Below are positions 53,066 to 63,273 of a stretch of 64,000 nucleotides of DNA, piece after piece. The position numbers and the translations under genes are program-made. The DNA comes from Flavobacteriaceae bacterium. GTDB taxonomy: Bacteria > Bacteroidota > Bacteroidia > Flavobacteriales > Flavobacteriaceae. The stretch's first letter is position 1. Every line of letters starts with the position of its first letter. The stretch lies in assembly GCA_009886625.1 (NCBI GenBank), contig QXZA01000029.1, positions 1 to 64,000 on the forward strand, written 5' to 3'. A model generated the notes under the pieces. The model saw nothing but the letters and a program-made list of their open reading frames with translations, was not told where the DNA came from and made no database searches.

Positions 53066-54346
53066 ATGAAAGCTGACTTATCTTTACGAAAAATTAAAAA
53101 TTCATTTTTAGTTGTTACCGCTTCTACTATTGTTTTTAGTTGTGGAAGTTTTCAGAGTGCTTCATATTTTGAATCAGATGGAATTTATGTTTCTAAAGCT
53201 CAAACTCAACAAGAAAGACCACAAGAAGCAGCTGGATTAAATAAAAATAATTATTATAGCCAATATTTTAAAGATGTTGCTGACGGAAATATGCCCCTAG
53301 TTTCTGACGATACTTATTTTACAGATTCAGAAACTTACACAAGCACAGATCAATACCAACAAACAGCTGTTGACAACAATATTTCTCAAATTCCATGGGG
53401 AGGTGAGACAACACAAACCGAAATCATCGTTGTAAATAACACCCCTAATTACCTCTGGGGTTTATCAGGATTTGCATTTAACAATTCACCATTTTGGAAC
53501 AACTATTACGGAAATCAATTCCGATTTGGTTATGGCAATTTTTACAATCCTTACTTTGACTTTTATGGTGGATATGCAGGTTACTGGGGTGGATTTAACT
53601 CATTTTATAGCCCTTTTGCATACTATGGCGGATTTTACAATCCTTATGGATTCAGAAACCCATGGAATCGATTTGGTTATACAAACATTTTCGGGAATCG
53701 CTACAACAATTTTAACAACAGAGATTACAACAGCACAGTTGCACGCATAAAATCCGGAAGAGGCGAAAAAAATTATGGCAATTATAGAAGGAATTCAAAA
53801 ACTAAAGGAGACCGTCAATCAAAAAATAATGATGCTGATGTACAACGCACACTGAACCGCGTTAATGTAGGAAGAGGAGTAAATTCTCTCGGAAGAACTG
53901 TACTCATTGGAAATAGTCGAAACACAAGATTAGGAACCAAAACGGCTGGTAACTCTGTAACGGCTAGACCCAAAATAAATGGAGGAACTACTGGTATTTC
54001 TAGAAGTGGTAATGTAAATCCAACAAAAACTGCAAACAGTAGTAGTGGTCGTTTTTCTCAATCAAGATATAATAATACAACAAGAAATAGAACAAATACA
54101 ACTTCACCAAGAAAAAGAAGAACTAAAACTAGGTCTGTAACTCGATCAAATAACAGAAATCAATACAACAACAACAGCACTAGTAGAAGCTATAACAATA
54201 CTAAATCTAATTCATACAGAAGCTCTAATTCTAGTCGATCTAGTAACTATAGCAGTCCTGCAAGATCCTATAACTCTGGAAGCAGTAGTAGAAGTAGTGC
54301 TGGTAGTAGTTCAAGTCGAGGATCTTCAAGTGGTCGTAGAAACTAA
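53066..54346 (+). CDS. Lipoprotein with aromatic-Gly/Asn core and Ser/Arg/Asn-rich tail
   Basis: I do not know a function. The 426-residue product has a lipoprotein signal (TASTIVFSC, Cys26), then an acidic Gln/Asp/Ser-rich segment (about 30-110). A Tyr/Phe/Gly/Asn-rich stretch follows at about 130-225 (for example FDFYGGYAGYWGGFN, FGYTNIFGNRYNN), then a basic, low-complexity tail of about 180 residues made largely of Ser, Arg, Asn, Thr and Gly (RSSNSSRSSNYSS). It is therefore an exported, probably mostly disordered protein. It is followed after 17 bases by an OmpP1/FadL gene on the same strand, so a shared envelope role is likely. Confidence 0.85.
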   Translation: MKADLSLRKIKNSFLVVTASTIVFSCGSFQSASYFESDGIYVSKAQTQQERPQEAAGLNKNNYYSQYFKDVADGNMPLVSDDTYFTDSETYTSTDQYQQTAVDNNISQIPWGGETTQTEIIVVNNTPNYLWGLSGFAFNNSPFWNNYYGNQFRFGYGNFYNPYFDFYGGYAGYWGGFNSFYSPFAYYGGFYNPYGFRNPWNRFGYTNIFGNRYNNFNNRDYNSTVARIKSGRGEKNYGNYRRNSKTKGDRQSKNNDADVQRTLNRVNVGRGVNSLGRTVLIGNSRNTRLGTKTAGNSVTARPKINGGTTGISRSGNVNPTKTANSSSGRFSQSRYNNTTRNRTNTTSPRKRRTKTRSVTRSNNRNQYNNNSTSRSYNNTKSNSYRSSNSSRSSNYSSPARSYNSGSSSRSSAGSSSSRGSSSGRRN

Positions 54347-54363
54347 TTCAAAAATCTTTAAAA

Positions 54364-55875
54364 ATGCGTATTACCTACTATATTATTGTATCCTTACTTG
54401 TGGGCCAACTATCTGATGCACAGACTGTTAGCGATTTTACACGACTTGTTTCATCAGATTTAAATGGATCTGCACGTTACACATCAATGGCAGGTGCCTT
54501 TGGTGCATTAGGTGGAGATTTAACTGCAATTAGTTTCAATCCTGCCAGTTCCTCTGTTTTTTTACATTCTGAACTTGGTCTCTCAGCCAATTATAAAAAT
54601 AAGTTAACTGAAAGTGTCTATTTAAATTCAAAGGCAACTTATGAAAATGATGACATTGGTTTAGATCATTTTGGAGGAGTGTTTGTTTTTAATAACAATA
54701 ACGAAGAAAGTCCGTGGTCTAGAATAAGCATGGGAATTAATTTTCACAAAGTAATTCAGTATGATCAAAATGCAAAAATTAAAGGACAAAACTCAACGGG
54801 AATTGATCAATACTTTTTATACTATGCCGATGGTCTCGCATTTGAGAACCTTCCTCTTTATGATGATGAAACCACTTCAGAGGTGTATCAAATTCTAGGA
54901 GAAGAGCAAGGTTTTGCAGCTCAACAGGCTTTCCTAGGCTATCAAGGATATATAATTGATCCAGAGTATTTACAAGATGAAAACACCTTCTATGAATCTA
55001 ATGTAAAATACCAAAATATTAACCATCAAGTTGATATTGTAAACAAAGGTTGGCATAGAAAAACAAGTTTAAATATTAGCGGACTTTATAAGAATTTACT
55101 TCATTTGGGTATGAATGTGAATTTTCATAAAATCTTTTTGAATCATTCCCAAACACTATTTGAAACGAATCAGGATCAAAATTCACCTACTTATAATATT
55201 AATTTTTATGATGAACTCGTCACATTTGGAAATGGAATTTCTACTCAAATTGGGGCAATTTTAAAACTGAAAAACATACGTCTTGGTGCAACCTATGACA
55301 GCCCCCAATGGATCACTCTAGCTGACGAAACTAAACAAAGTATCAGTGCTTTTCATTATGAGGAAGGACTAAATGTTAAAGAGGAAATCAAGCCAAATAT
55401 TACTAATTTTTATGAGGAGTACCAACTCAAAATTCCATCTAAAACAACATTAAGTTTTGCATATCTGTTTGGTAAAAAAGGATTGATCTCCATTGATTAC
55501 AGCAATCAAAATCTTTCAAACTCTAGTTATAAAGATCAATTTGGAAGTAATTACCTCAATGAGGTTAGCCAAGAAATAAAATCTAGATTTGATTCAGTAA
55601 ACACTCTAAAAGTAGGTGGTGAGTTTCGTTTTAAAGACATTAGTCTGAGAGCAGGATTTTTGAATCAAAATGCCTACCAAAGAAAAAGTACCTCAAACAA
55701 CACTGCGATTACTCTGGGATTAGGACTAGATTTTGGATCCAGCAGTTTTTCCCTTTCACTTGTAAACTTTGAGCAAAGTAAAGATTATGAACTCTATTCA
55801 GAGGGCCTAACAGATGTATATGCTCTAAATCAAAATCTCACACAATTTACCGTGAGCTATAACTTCAAACTTTGA
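54364..55875 (+). CDS. OmpP1/FadL-family outer-membrane transport protein
   Basis: Predicted outer-membrane beta-barrel of 503 residues for hydrophobic compounds. Signal peptide ends near LSDAQ (about residue 20). The N-terminal family segment SARYTSMAGAFGALGGDLTAISFNPA (residues about 36-61, shown only in part: SMAGAFGALGGDL, SFNPAS) forms the hatch. Alternating aromatic beta strands continue to the C-terminal strand TVSYNFKL ending in a hydrophobic residue. It is co-oriented with and 17 bases after the lipoprotein gene. Confidence 0.88.
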   Translation: MRITYYIIVSLLVGQLSDAQTVSDFTRLVSSDLNGSARYTSMAGAFGALGGDLTAISFNPASSSVFLHSELGLSANYKNKLTESVYLNSKATYENDDIGLDHFGGVFVFNNNNEESPWSRISMGINFHKVIQYDQNAKIKGQNSTGIDQYFLYYADGLAFENLPLYDDETTSEVYQILGEEQGFAAQQAFLGYQGYIIDPEYLQDENTFYESNVKYQNINHQVDIVNKGWHRKTSLNISGLYKNLLHLGMNVNFHKIFLNHSQTLFETNQDQNSPTYNINFYDELVTFGNGISTQIGAILKLKNIRLGATYDSPQWITLADETKQSISAFHYEEGLNVKEEIKPNITNFYEEYQLKIPSKTTLSFAYLFGKKGLISIDYSNQNLSNSSYKDQFGSNYLNEVSQEIKSRFDSVNTLKVGGEFRFKDISLRAGFLNQNAYQRKSTSNNTAITLGLGLDFGSSSFSLSLVNFEQSKDYELYSEGLTDVYALNQNLTQFTVSYNFKL

Positions 55876-55911
55876 TCTTTGGGTTAGGCTATATTTCCTT
55901 CAGAAATTAAG

Positions 55912-55919
55912 TATATTTG
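55912..55919 (+). promoter_or_regulatory. -7 box of the folE operon
   Basis: TATATTTG followed by TAGG, 17 bases before the ATG at 55936. No well-spaced -33 TTTG. Confidence 0.55.
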
Positions 55920-55935
55920 TAGGTATTTATTGCCT

Positions 55936-56616
55936 ATGAAAGTTGAAAAATTAATCACTGATAACAGTATGGAAGAAGGAGAAGATCACTTCTCTAATAA
56001 TGCCAAAACACCTCTGAAAGAGAATGCTTTTGAGAAAAGTGATGATGAGAAAATACTTATAATTCAAGATCATGTTAGTGAAATCCTAGAAACCCTTGGA
56101 ATGGATCTTACAGACGACAGTCTTAAAGGAACTCCTCTTCGTGTTGCCAAAATGTTTGTAAATGAAATATTTGGAGGGCTACATCCTAACAAAAAACCTA
56201 AAGCTTCCACCTTTGATAATTCCTATAAGTATGGTGAAATGTTAGTGGAAAAAAACATTACCCTCTACTCTACTTGCGAACATCACTTACTCCCCATAGT
56301 CGGAAAAGCCCATGTTGCATATGTCTCAAATGGAACCGTTGTCGGGCTTTCTAAAATGAATCGTATTGTAGATTATTATGCAAAAAGACCTCAAGTTCAG
56401 GAGCGTCTTACACTTCAGATTGTACAGGAACTTCAAGAAATCTTGGGTACACAAGACGTAGCTTGTGTGATCGATGCAAAACATCTTTGTGTAAATTCTA
56501 GAGGTATTAGTGATACCGCTAGTAGTACCGTTACAAGTGAATTTGGAGGAATATTTCAATCGGAAGATAAGAAAAGAGAGTTTTTAGATTACCTCAAACT
56601 AGAAACTGAATTTTAA
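55936..56616 (+). CDS. folE: GTP cyclohydrolase I
   Basis: Converts GTP to dihydroneopterin triphosphate for folate synthesis. I choose ATG 55936 over the in-frame TTG at 55930. The 226-residue protein has an acidic N-terminal tail, zinc ligands in [12 protein letters not shown] (Cys and His, about residues 114-125) and the third in KHLCVNSRG, and the GTP-binding [21 protein letters not shown] region. Its TAA overlaps the cysS ATG by one base. Confidence 0.97.
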   Translation: MKVEKLITDNSMEEGEDHFSNNAKTPLKENAFEKSDDEKILIIQDHVSEILETLGMDLTDDSLKGTPLRVAKMFVNEIFGGLHPNKKPKASTFDNSYKYGEMLVEKNITLYSTCEHHLLPIVGKAHVAYVSNGTVVGLSKMNRIVDYYAKRPQVQERLTLQIVQELQEILGTQDVACVIDAKHLCVNSRGISDTASSTVTSEFGGIFQSEDKKREFLDYLKLETEF

Positions 56617-58094
56617 TGGATACTTCATTAACCGTATACAATTCATTAAAAGGGAAAAAAGAAACTTTCAAATCAATTCTCCCAAACAATGTGGGTATGT
56701 ATGTTTGTGGTCCCACTGTATATAGCAATGTGCATTTAGGAAACTGCAGAACGTTTATTTCTTTTGACTTAATTTTCAGATACCTCCAACATCTGGGCTA
56801 CAAAGTTCGATATGTTCGAAATATTACGGATGCTGGACATTTAGAAAACGATGCTGATGAAGGAGAAGATCGCATTGCGAAAAAAGCTCGCTTAGAGTCT
56901 ATTGAACCAATGGAAGTTGTGCAACGCTATACCGTTGACTTTAGAGATACAATGGCGCAATTTAACGCATTAGCTCCTAGTATTGAACCCACAGCAACTG
57001 GACATATCGTTGAACAAATTGAATTGATCAAAGAAATCATGGATCAGGGATATGCCTACGAAATTAATGGATCTGTATATTTTGATGTAATCAAATTTAA
57101 TAAAGACATTCCTTACGGAAAGTTGAGTGGAAGAAACATAGAGGATCTCATACACAACACTAGAAACTTAGATGGTCAAAGTGATAAGAAAAACCCACAA
57201 GACTTTGCTTTGTGGAAAAAAGCAGAACCTGTACATATTATGCGATGGCCCTCTCCATGGAGTGAAGGTTTTCCTGGATGGCATTTAGAATGTACTGCAA
57301 TGAGCACCAAATATTTAGGTACTCAATTTGATATTCATGGAGGTGGAATGGATTTAAAATTCCCACATCATGAATGTGAAATTGCTCAAGCTGAATCCAT
57401 ACACAAAAAACCTCCGGTAAATTATTGGCTCCATGCAAATATGCTTACTTTGAATGGAAAGAAAATGGCCAAATCTACAGGGAATAACATCTTACCTGGT
57501 GAAATGTTTAGCGGTAAAAATGGTATTTTTAAAAAAGCATTTTCTCCAATGTCGGTTCGTTTTTTTATGCTTCAGGCCCATTATAGAAGTATAGTTGACT
57601 TGAGTGAAGCCGCTTTAGAAGCTTCAGAAAAAGGATTTCAACGATTGATTGAAGGTCTATCTAAATTAGAAAGCCTCCCCTTAAGTGCTGAAAGTTCTGG
57701 ATTTGACTTAACAGCATGGAAAAACAAATGTTATGCGGCCATGAATGACGATTTCAATAGCCCATTGCTAATTGCTCATCTTTTTGATGCGATCAAATAC
57801 ATTAATGCAGTTGCCAATGGACTTCTGGGCATAAGCAAAGATGATTTAGAGCTTCTTTCCAAAGAAATGAATGCCTTCTTTTTTGATGTTTTAGGTTTAT
57901 TGCATACAGAAAAAAATTCTACTGAAGAAGGGAATCAACAATTAGAAGGAGCATTAAAATTAATCGTGGAACTTAGAAATAAAGCACGTACTTCCAAAGA
58001 CTTTGAAACCTCTGATCTGATTAGGGATTCATTAAAAGAAATGAATATTCAAATAAATGATACGGCAGAAGGCACAACTTTCAAAATCAATTAA
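56616..58094 (+). CDS. cysS: Cysteinyl-tRNA synthetase
   Basis: Class I synthetase, 492 residues. The HIGH equivalent is HLGN in [11 protein letters not shown] (about residues 36-39), the zinc ligands are Cys in YVCGPT, Cys in HLECTAMS and His/Glu in [10 protein letters not shown], and the KMSKS loop reads KMAKS (about 286-290), a tolerated variant. The C-terminal helical bundle is complete. Coupled by a one-base overlap to folE and followed after 12 bases by yidD. Confidence 0.97.
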   Translation: MDTSLTVYNSLKGKKETFKSILPNNVGMYVCGPTVYSNVHLGNCRTFISFDLIFRYLQHLGYKVRYVRNITDAGHLENDADEGEDRIAKKARLESIEPMEVVQRYTVDFRDTMAQFNALAPSIEPTATGHIVEQIELIKEIMDQGYAYEINGSVYFDVIKFNKDIPYGKLSGRNIEDLIHNTRNLDGQSDKKNPQDFALWKKAEPVHIMRWPSPWSEGFPGWHLECTAMSTKYLGTQFDIHGGGMDLKFPHHECEIAQAESIHKKPPVNYWLHANMLTLNGKKMAKSTGNNILPGEMFSGKNGIFKKAFSPMSVRFFMLQAHYRSIVDLSEAALEASEKGFQRLIEGLSKLESLPLSAESSGFDLTAWKNKCYAAMNDDFNSPLLIAHLFDAIKYINAVANGLLGISKDDLELLSKEMNAFFFDVLGLLHTEKNSTEEGNQQLEGALKLIVELRNKARTSKDFETSDLIRDSLKEMNIQINDTAEGTTFKIN

Positions 58095-58106
58095 GATTAA
58101 CTCGTT

Positions 58107-58328
58107 TTGAAAAAGATTCTAATTTACCCTTTTGTTTTATTAATAAAAGGGTACCAATCTTTTATATCTCCCCAACTCCCACCTAGTTGCAGGTATCAAC
58201 CCACTTGTTCTCAATACACCCTGGAGTCTCTTAAAAAATATGGTCTTCTTAAAGGAGGGATTTTAGGAATCAAAAGGATTTCAAAATGCCATCCCTGGGG
58301 AGGTTCAGGTTATGATCCAATTCCTTAA
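58107..58328 (+). CDS. yidD: YidD membrane protein insertion efficiency factor
   Basis: Small (73 residues) amphipathic protein assisting YidC-dependent membrane insertion. The family core [20 protein letters not shown] and [12 protein letters not shown] is clear. Start is TTG at 58107, 12 bases after cysS; it gives the expected [22 protein letters not shown] end. Elsewhere the gene is often next to rpmH-rnpA; here it lies in the folE-cysS string. Confidence 0.93.
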   Translation: MKKILIYPFVLLIKGYQSFISPQLPPSCRYQPTCSQYTLESLKKYGLLKGGILGIKRISKCHPWGGSGYDPIP

Positions 58329-58386
58329 GGAAAAATTTACTATCGATTTGAATTTAATTACATTTACATAGATAAATAACGCACTT

Positions 58387-59220
58387 ATGTTTCTCTCAAA
58401 GATCGACTGGGCTCCCAGCGAAACACTATTTAAAATCGGCAGTTTTGGAATCCATTACTACAGTTTGATGTTTATCATCGCATTTGGGTTGGGATACTAC
58501 ATCATGAAAAAAATCTTTGACCAGGAAAAAATTCCTTTAGAACATTTAGAGTCTCTTTTTGTATATATGATTATTTCGATTTTATTAGGCGCTCGATTGG
58601 GTGATGTGTTTTTTTACAGTTGGGATTATTATCGAGATCATTTGATTGAAATATTGCTCCCTATTCGAGATACCCCCACAGGATATACTTTTACAGGATT
58701 TAGAGGCCTTGCCAGTCACGGAGCTGTTATTGGATCCCTTTTAGGACTTTACTTATACCGACGTAAATTCAAACTAAAATCTCTCATCTGGATTTTAGAT
58801 CGTGTGGTTGTACCAACCAGTATAGGTGCTTTTTTTGTTAGGATTGGTAACTTTTTTAATTCAGAAATTGTAGGGGAATACACCAATTCAAATTTTGGAG
58901 TTGTATTTTTAAATAGAGGAGAAAATGCCGCTAGACATCCTGCACAACTTTATGAAGCAATCGGTTATCTAATCTTGTTTTTCTTGCTCAGACAATTATA
59001 TAAAAGTGCCAAAAAAGACAAGCCTGGCTTCTTATTGGGAGTCTTTTTCACAAGTATGTTTATCATTCGCTTTTTAGTAGAATTTCTTAAAGAAAGTCAG
59101 GGTGGTTTTGAAACCTATCTTCCCATACTTTCTACTGGTCAATGGCTAAGTATTCCTCTTATTTTACTAGGAATATATCTTATGGTACGAAAAACAAATA
59201 CTATAACTAGTGAAGCTTAA
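58387..59220 (+). CDS. lgt: Prolipoprotein diacylglyceryl transferase
   Basis: Inner-membrane enzyme that adds diacylglycerol from phosphatidylglycerol to the lipobox Cys, the first step of lipoprotein maturation. The 277-residue protein has about seven membrane helices and the Lgt signature GxRIGNFFNSEIVGE (Arg and Asn of the active site, about residues 152-165), LASHGAVIG, and RHPAQLYEA. It overlaps the following DUF192 gene by 11 bases. Several predicted substrates occur in this window (DUF192, msrB, the 53066 protein). Confidence 0.96.
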   Translation: MFLSKIDWAPSETLFKIGSFGIHYYSLMFIIAFGLGYYIMKKIFDQEKIPLEHLESLFVYMIISILLGARLGDVFFYSWDYYRDHLIEILLPIRDTPTGYTFTGFRGLASHGAVIGSLLGLYLYRRKFKLKSLIWILDRVVVPTSIGAFFVRIGNFFNSEIVGEYTNSNFGVVFLNRGENAARHPAQLYEAIGYLILFFLLRQLYKSAKKDKPGFLLGVFFTSMFIIRFLVEFLKESQGGFETYLPILSTGQWLSIPLILLGIYLMVRKTNTITSEA

Positions 59221-59692
59221 AAGTGTCTTTTTGATTCTTGAGGTACTATTTTTTTTAAGTGCATGCAATAACACACCCTCAAGAACAATTAAAGAAGCTA
59301 GTGTGGTTTTTAAAAAAGAAGCATCCTTAGGGATCTTTAATCTTAATGGGGAGCTTTTTAAAGAGTATGACATAGAACTTGCGGATACACCCTACGAGCG
59401 TCAAACTGGTTTAATGTATCGAACAGAAATGAACTCCAATAATGGAATGTTATTTATTTTTGAAGACAGTGCTATACGTTCGTTTTACATGAAAAATACG
59501 TTAATTTCACTGGATCTTATCTTTCTCAATGAATCGCTAGAAATTATAAGCATCTATAAAAATACTACACCCAATAATGAATCCAGCATTCCATCATTAG
59601 CCCCAGCTAAATATGTTTTAGAACTTCGTTCTGGACAAAGCGAATTACATCAATTTACAGTAGGAATGAAAATTAAATATACTGAGTTATGA
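59210..59692 (+). CDS. DUF192 lipoprotein
   Basis: Predicted lipoprotein of 160 residues: signal with lipobox FFLSAC (Cys19). The DUF192 domain covers about residues 50-155 with DTPYERQTGLMYR, MLFIFEDSAIRSFYMKNTLISLDLIFLN and PAKYVLEL. The family's function is unknown. GTG start at 59210 overlaps lgt by 11 bases, and its stop overlaps the next ATG by 4 bases, so it is coupled on both sides. Confidence 0.87.
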   Translation: MKLKSVFLILEVLFFLSACNNTPSRTIKEASVVFKKEASLGIFNLNGELFKEYDIELADTPYERQTGLMYRTEMNSNNGMLFIFEDSAIRSFYMKNTLISLDLIFLNESLEIISIYKNTTPNNESSIPSLAPAKYVLELRSGQSELHQFTVGMKIKYTEL

Positions 59693-60228
59693 ATGAAACG
59701 GAATTATTAAAATTAACTTATCCTATCGGAAAATTTGAATGGCCTGAAAATCCAACATCAGAGGCAATTAACCAGGGAATTACAAGACTAGAAGAATTTC
59801 CTGAGAAGTTAAAGGCAGCTATTGCAGGACTTTCAAAGGATACTTTACAAAATTGTTATCGCCCAGAAGGTTGGAATATTGCGCAAGTGGTACATCATTT
59901 AGCAGACAGTCATATGCATTCATATCTTCGGTTTAAACATGCAATAATTGAAGATACACCTTCTATAAAAGATTATCAGGAAGCAAACTGGGCACAACTC
60001 CCAGACGCCTCTAACACGGACTTATCTTATAGCTTAGATTTGATTACTGCCTTGCATAAACGCTGGACACTCTTTTTAAAATCACTTGCTCCTGAAGAGC
60101 TTAATAGATCATACTTTCATCCAGAACGAGCAAAACATTATCCATTAAACACCACCATTTTAATCTATACCTGGCATGGCGAACATCATTTAGCGCATAT
60201 TGAAAATGCTAAGAAAAAAGGATACTAA
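59689..60228 (+). CDS. DinB/YfiT-type putative metal-dependent hydrolase or thiol transferase
   Basis: A 179-residue four-helix-bundle protein of the DinB_2 group. The three metal His are in VVHHLADSHMH (about residues 67-77) and WHGEHHLAHIENAKK (about 163-177), with the typical RPEGWNIAQ before them. Bacillus relatives (BstA/YfiT) transfer bacillithiol; whether this organism makes bacillithiol cannot be judged here. Last gene of the folE string, ended by a strong hairpin. Confidence 0.87.
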   Translation: MNETELLKLTYPIGKFEWPENPTSEAINQGITRLEEFPEKLKAAIAGLSKDTLQNCYRPEGWNIAQVVHHLADSHMHSYLRFKHAIIEDTPSIKDYQEANWAQLPDASNTDLSYSLDLITALHKRWTLFLKSLAPEELNRSYFHPERAKHYPLNTTILIYTWHGEHHLAHIENAKKKGY

Positions 60229-60231
60229 ATT

Positions 60232-60266
60232 AAAAAGCCAAATCTAACGATTTGGCTTTTTTTATT
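60232..60266. terminator. Bidirectional terminator between DinB gene and secDF
   Basis: Perfect stem AAAGCCAAATC/GATTTGGCTTT (60234-60244 and 60249-60259) with loop TAAC; T-run on the right and A-run on the left. Confidence 0.9.
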
Positions 60267-60283
60267 GAAAGTAAGTTACTTTA

Positions 60284-63241
60284 TTATTTTTGCTCTAGAG
60301 CTTTCTTTTTTTGTGTATCATACATTACTGGAGTAGCAATAAACACAGAAGAATACGTTCCAACTAGAACACCCACGATAAGCGCAAACATAAATCCTCT
60401 AATAGATTCCCCACCAAAGATGAAAATCGCTAACAATACTATTAAAGTGGTGAGTGAGGTATTCAAAGTTCTACTTAGAGTACTATTCAAAGCAGCATCT
60501 ACAGTTGTATCTAAATCCCATTTAGTGTGCTCGGCTAAAAACTCTCTAATACGGTCAAAAACGACCACTGTATCATTTAGAGAATACCCAATCACAGTTA
60601 GGATTGCTGCAATAAAAGCTTGATTGATTTCCATGTTAAACGGCATGAACGTATAGGTAATTGAAAATATACCCAATACAATCAACACATCATGGAATAC
60701 AGCAGCTACAGCACCTAATGAAAATTGCCATTTCTGGAAACGTAAAAGAATGTATAAAAACACAACAATTAGGGATCCGATTACTGCTAAAAAGGAATTG
60801 TTTTTGATATCATCCGCAATGGTTGGTCCCACTTTGATTGATGACATAATTCCTATTTGCTTTTGAGAGCTCCCGTTGATAAAATTTTCATAGGTCATCC
60901 CATCAGGTAAATAAGATTGCAATGCAGCAAAAAGTTTATTTTGAATCTCTTCATCTACTTCAATACCCTCTACATCAACTTTGTATTTTGTGGTAATTTT
61001 AAGTTGGTTTTCTTCTCCGTAGGTTTTTGCCTCAGCACTCCCAAATTCATTGGATAAAATTGATCCAATTTCTGTAGGATTTACAGCATTCTCAAAACGT
61101 ACGGTATACGATCTACCTCCAACAAAATCAACTCCTTCATTTAATCCTTTAAGAGATAAAGAAGCCAAACTTACAAAGATCAATATTGAGGACACGATAT
61201 AAGCTACTTTTCTACGCTGAAGGAAAGATATTTTAATATTTGAAAATAATCCTTTAGTCGCCTTAGTTGAGAAAGAAACATCTTTACCCTTTTCATTTCT
61301 TGCATCAACAAGGATTCTAGTAATAAAAATCGCTGTAAAAAGAGAGGTTCCAATACCGATCAAAAGAGTTGTTGCAAAACCTTTAATAGGTCCTGTTCCA
61401 AATATAAAGAGAATCAGTGCGGTGAGCCCTGTGGTAATGTTAGCATCCAAAATAGAAGAAAGTGCATTGTTAAATCCATCAGCAATTGCTTTTCGAATTC
61501 CTTTTCCTTTTCCTAATTCTTCTCGAACACGTTCAAAAATAAGAACGTTGGCATCTACAGAAATACCGATTGTTAACACAATCCCCGCTATTCCAGGTAA
61601 TGTAAGTACAGCTCCTAGCCCTGCTAATATTCCAAAGATGAGTAGGATATTTAATATCAAAGCTATATCAGCATAGATTCCAGAACTACCGTAATAAAAG
61701 ATCATCCATCCTAGAACAAAGATCAAAGCAATAATGAAAGAGTATACACCCGCTTCAATAGCTTCTTGACCTAGAGAAGGTCCAACAATTTCAGATTGAA
61801 TAATCTCAGCGGAAGCAGGAAGTTTACCCGCACGTAATACATTTGCCAAGTCAATTGCTTCATTAAGTGTAAAGTTTCCTGTAATTTCGGAACGTCCACC
61901 AGCAATAGCCCCGCTTGAAACTCCAGGAGCTGAGTAGACAATATTATCTAATACTATGGCGATATTACTTGCTTCTTTGAAGGCTTTACCCGTCATGGCT
62001 TCCCATATTCTCGCACCTCTGGTATCCATTTGCATGGAAACTGCTGCATTCCCTACTTGATCATAGGTTTGTAGTGCATCAACAACCACTCCTCCACTTA
62101 AAGGAGCTTCGTTATCTCTGTTTGACTTCAATGCATATAATTCGATTACATCACTATTTGCTTCAGGTTTACCCCAAGCAAAGCGGATATATCTATATTG
62201 AGTGGGTAATAATTTTCTAACATTCGGTTGGTTTAAATAATCCAAGATCAAGTCAGCATCTCGAGAAGCAAACTGAGCTAAAACAGGACCCCCTTGAAAA
62301 CCTTGCCCAACAATTCGATCCAAAACAGGGTTAGTTGCTGAAGTAGATATAGAGTCTTGTGCAGACACATCTGCTAAAAGGTCATCAATCTCAGAGGACG
62401 CATCTTTTTCTTCATCCACTGCTACCTTGGTTTCATCCATCTGTGTTTTGAGTAATTCATTGGCTTCGATTAAAAAGCTGATCAACTCATCATTCTTATA
62501 AGTTTCCCAAAATTCTAACTGTGCAGTACTTTGTAATAAATTTTGAACACGTTCAACATCTTTCGCCCCTGGTAATTCAACTAAAATTCTCCCTGAAGTT
62601 CCTAAACGTTGGATGTTAGGTTGAGTAACACCGAATTTATCAATACGCTTTCTTAACACTTCAAAAGCAGAAACAATAGACTCATCAATTTTTCTACGGA
62701 CCACAACTTGTGTTTCTTGATCCGTCATTTCGAAATTGATCTCATCACTCAGTGTTCGGTTTGCAAAAATATCTGGAGAAGCAAGCTTCTCTCCACTCTT
62801 CACTGCATCAAAGGCTTTAAAGAACGATTCTATGTAAGGTTCATCTGAAGATTTTTGAAGGATATCAGCTTCGTCTAAGGTTTTGTTGAAAGCTGGGTTT
62901 CGCGTGTTTTCAGCTAAACCACTAAGTATATCGCGTATAGAAATTTGAAGAATAACATTGATTCCACCTTTTAAATCAAGCCCTTTATTGAGCTCTTTAT
63001 CTTTGGCGTCATTATAAGTTGTAAACCCATATAAACTGTTATTTCCTATAGAGTCTAAGTAAGCAGCTGCTTTCTGATCACGGACTTCTAAATAATTTGG
63101 GACCGCTTCAGAAATAGTTTGTTCGGCAAAGGAATCTGCTTGTTTTTCTACACTACTAGCGATGAATGTAAACGAGAGTTGGTAAATACTTACTAGTGCA
63201 AATAAAACACCGAAAACTCGAATTAAAGAATTGTTTTGCAT
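60284..63241 (-). CDS. secDF: Fused protein translocase subunits SecD-SecF
   Basis: Inner-membrane RND-type partner of SecYEG that uses the proton gradient to pull proteins outward. The 985-residue chain fuses SecD (about 1-670) and SecF (about 680-985). Visible are LDLKGGINVILQI (SecD P1 start, about residue 91), GRILVELPGAKDVERVQNLLQ, the SecD membrane motif TLPGIAGIVLTIGISVDANVLIFERVREE (given as its parts DANVLIFER and GISVD), and the SecF counterpart SLNDTVVVFDRIRE. The P1 domain is enlarged by an acidic insertion around residues 270-300. The fusion is common in Bacteroidota. Transcribed alone from the promoter at 63274-63305. Confidence 0.96.
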   Translation of the reverse strand: MQNNSLIRVFGVLFALVSIYQLSFTFIASSVEKQADSFAEQTISEAVPNYLEVRDQKAAAYLDSIGNNSLYGFTTYNDAKDKELNKGLDLKGGINVILQISIRDILSGLAENTRNPAFNKTLDEADILQKSSDEPYIESFFKAFDAVKSGEKLASPDIFANRTLSDEINFEMTDQETQVVVRRKIDESIVSAFEVLRKRIDKFGVTQPNIQRLGTSGRILVELPGAKDVERVQNLLQSTAQLEFWETYKNDELISFLIEANELLKTQMDETKVAVDEEKDASSEIDDLLADVSAQDSISTSATNPVLDRIVGQGFQGGPVLAQFASRDADLILDYLNQPNVRKLLPTQYRYIRFAWGKPEANSDVIELYALKSNRDNEAPLSGGVVVDALQTYDQVGNAAVSMQMDTRGARIWEAMTGKAFKEASNIAIVLDNIVYSAPGVSSGAIAGGRSEITGNFTLNEAIDLANVLRAGKLPASAEIIQSEIVGPSLGQEAIEAGVYSFIIALIFVLGWMIFYYGSSGIYADIALILNILLIFGILAGLGAVLTLPGIAGIVLTIGISVDANVLIFERVREELGKGKGIRKAIADGFNNALSSILDANITTGLTALILFIFGTGPIKGFATTLLIGIGTSLFTAIFITRILVDARNEKGKDVSFSTKATKGLFSNIKISFLQRRKVAYIVSSILIFVSLASLSLKGLNEGVDFVGGRSYTVRFENAVNPTEIGSILSNEFGSAEAKTYGEENQLKITTKYKVDVEGIEVDEEIQNKLFAALQSYLPDGMTYENFINGSSQKQIGIMSSIKVGPTIADDIKNNSFLAVIGSLIVVFLYILLRFQKWQFSLGAVAAVFHDVLIVLGIFSITYTFMPFNMEINQAFIAAILTVIGYSLNDTVVVFDRIREFLAEHTKWDLDTTVDAALNSTLSRTLNTSLTTLIVLLAIFIFGGESIRGFMFALIVGVLVGTYSSVFIATPVMYDTQKKKALEQK

Positions 63242-63273
63242 TTCAATTAAAATTTAAGCTCAATTAAGGCGTG

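Noticed and set aside
53472-53750. 92-codon frame inside the low-complexity lipoprotein gene
   Set aside because: Out-of-frame reading of the Tyr/Phe/Gly-rich block; composition (Thr/Ile/His repeats) is an artefact.
54160-54340. Tandem repeat or CRISPR-like array in the Ser/Arg-coding stretch
   Set aside because: Codon repeats (AGT, AGC, AGA) without constant repeat-spacer units; explained by the low-complexity protein. No CRISPR array or cas gene is present in the window.
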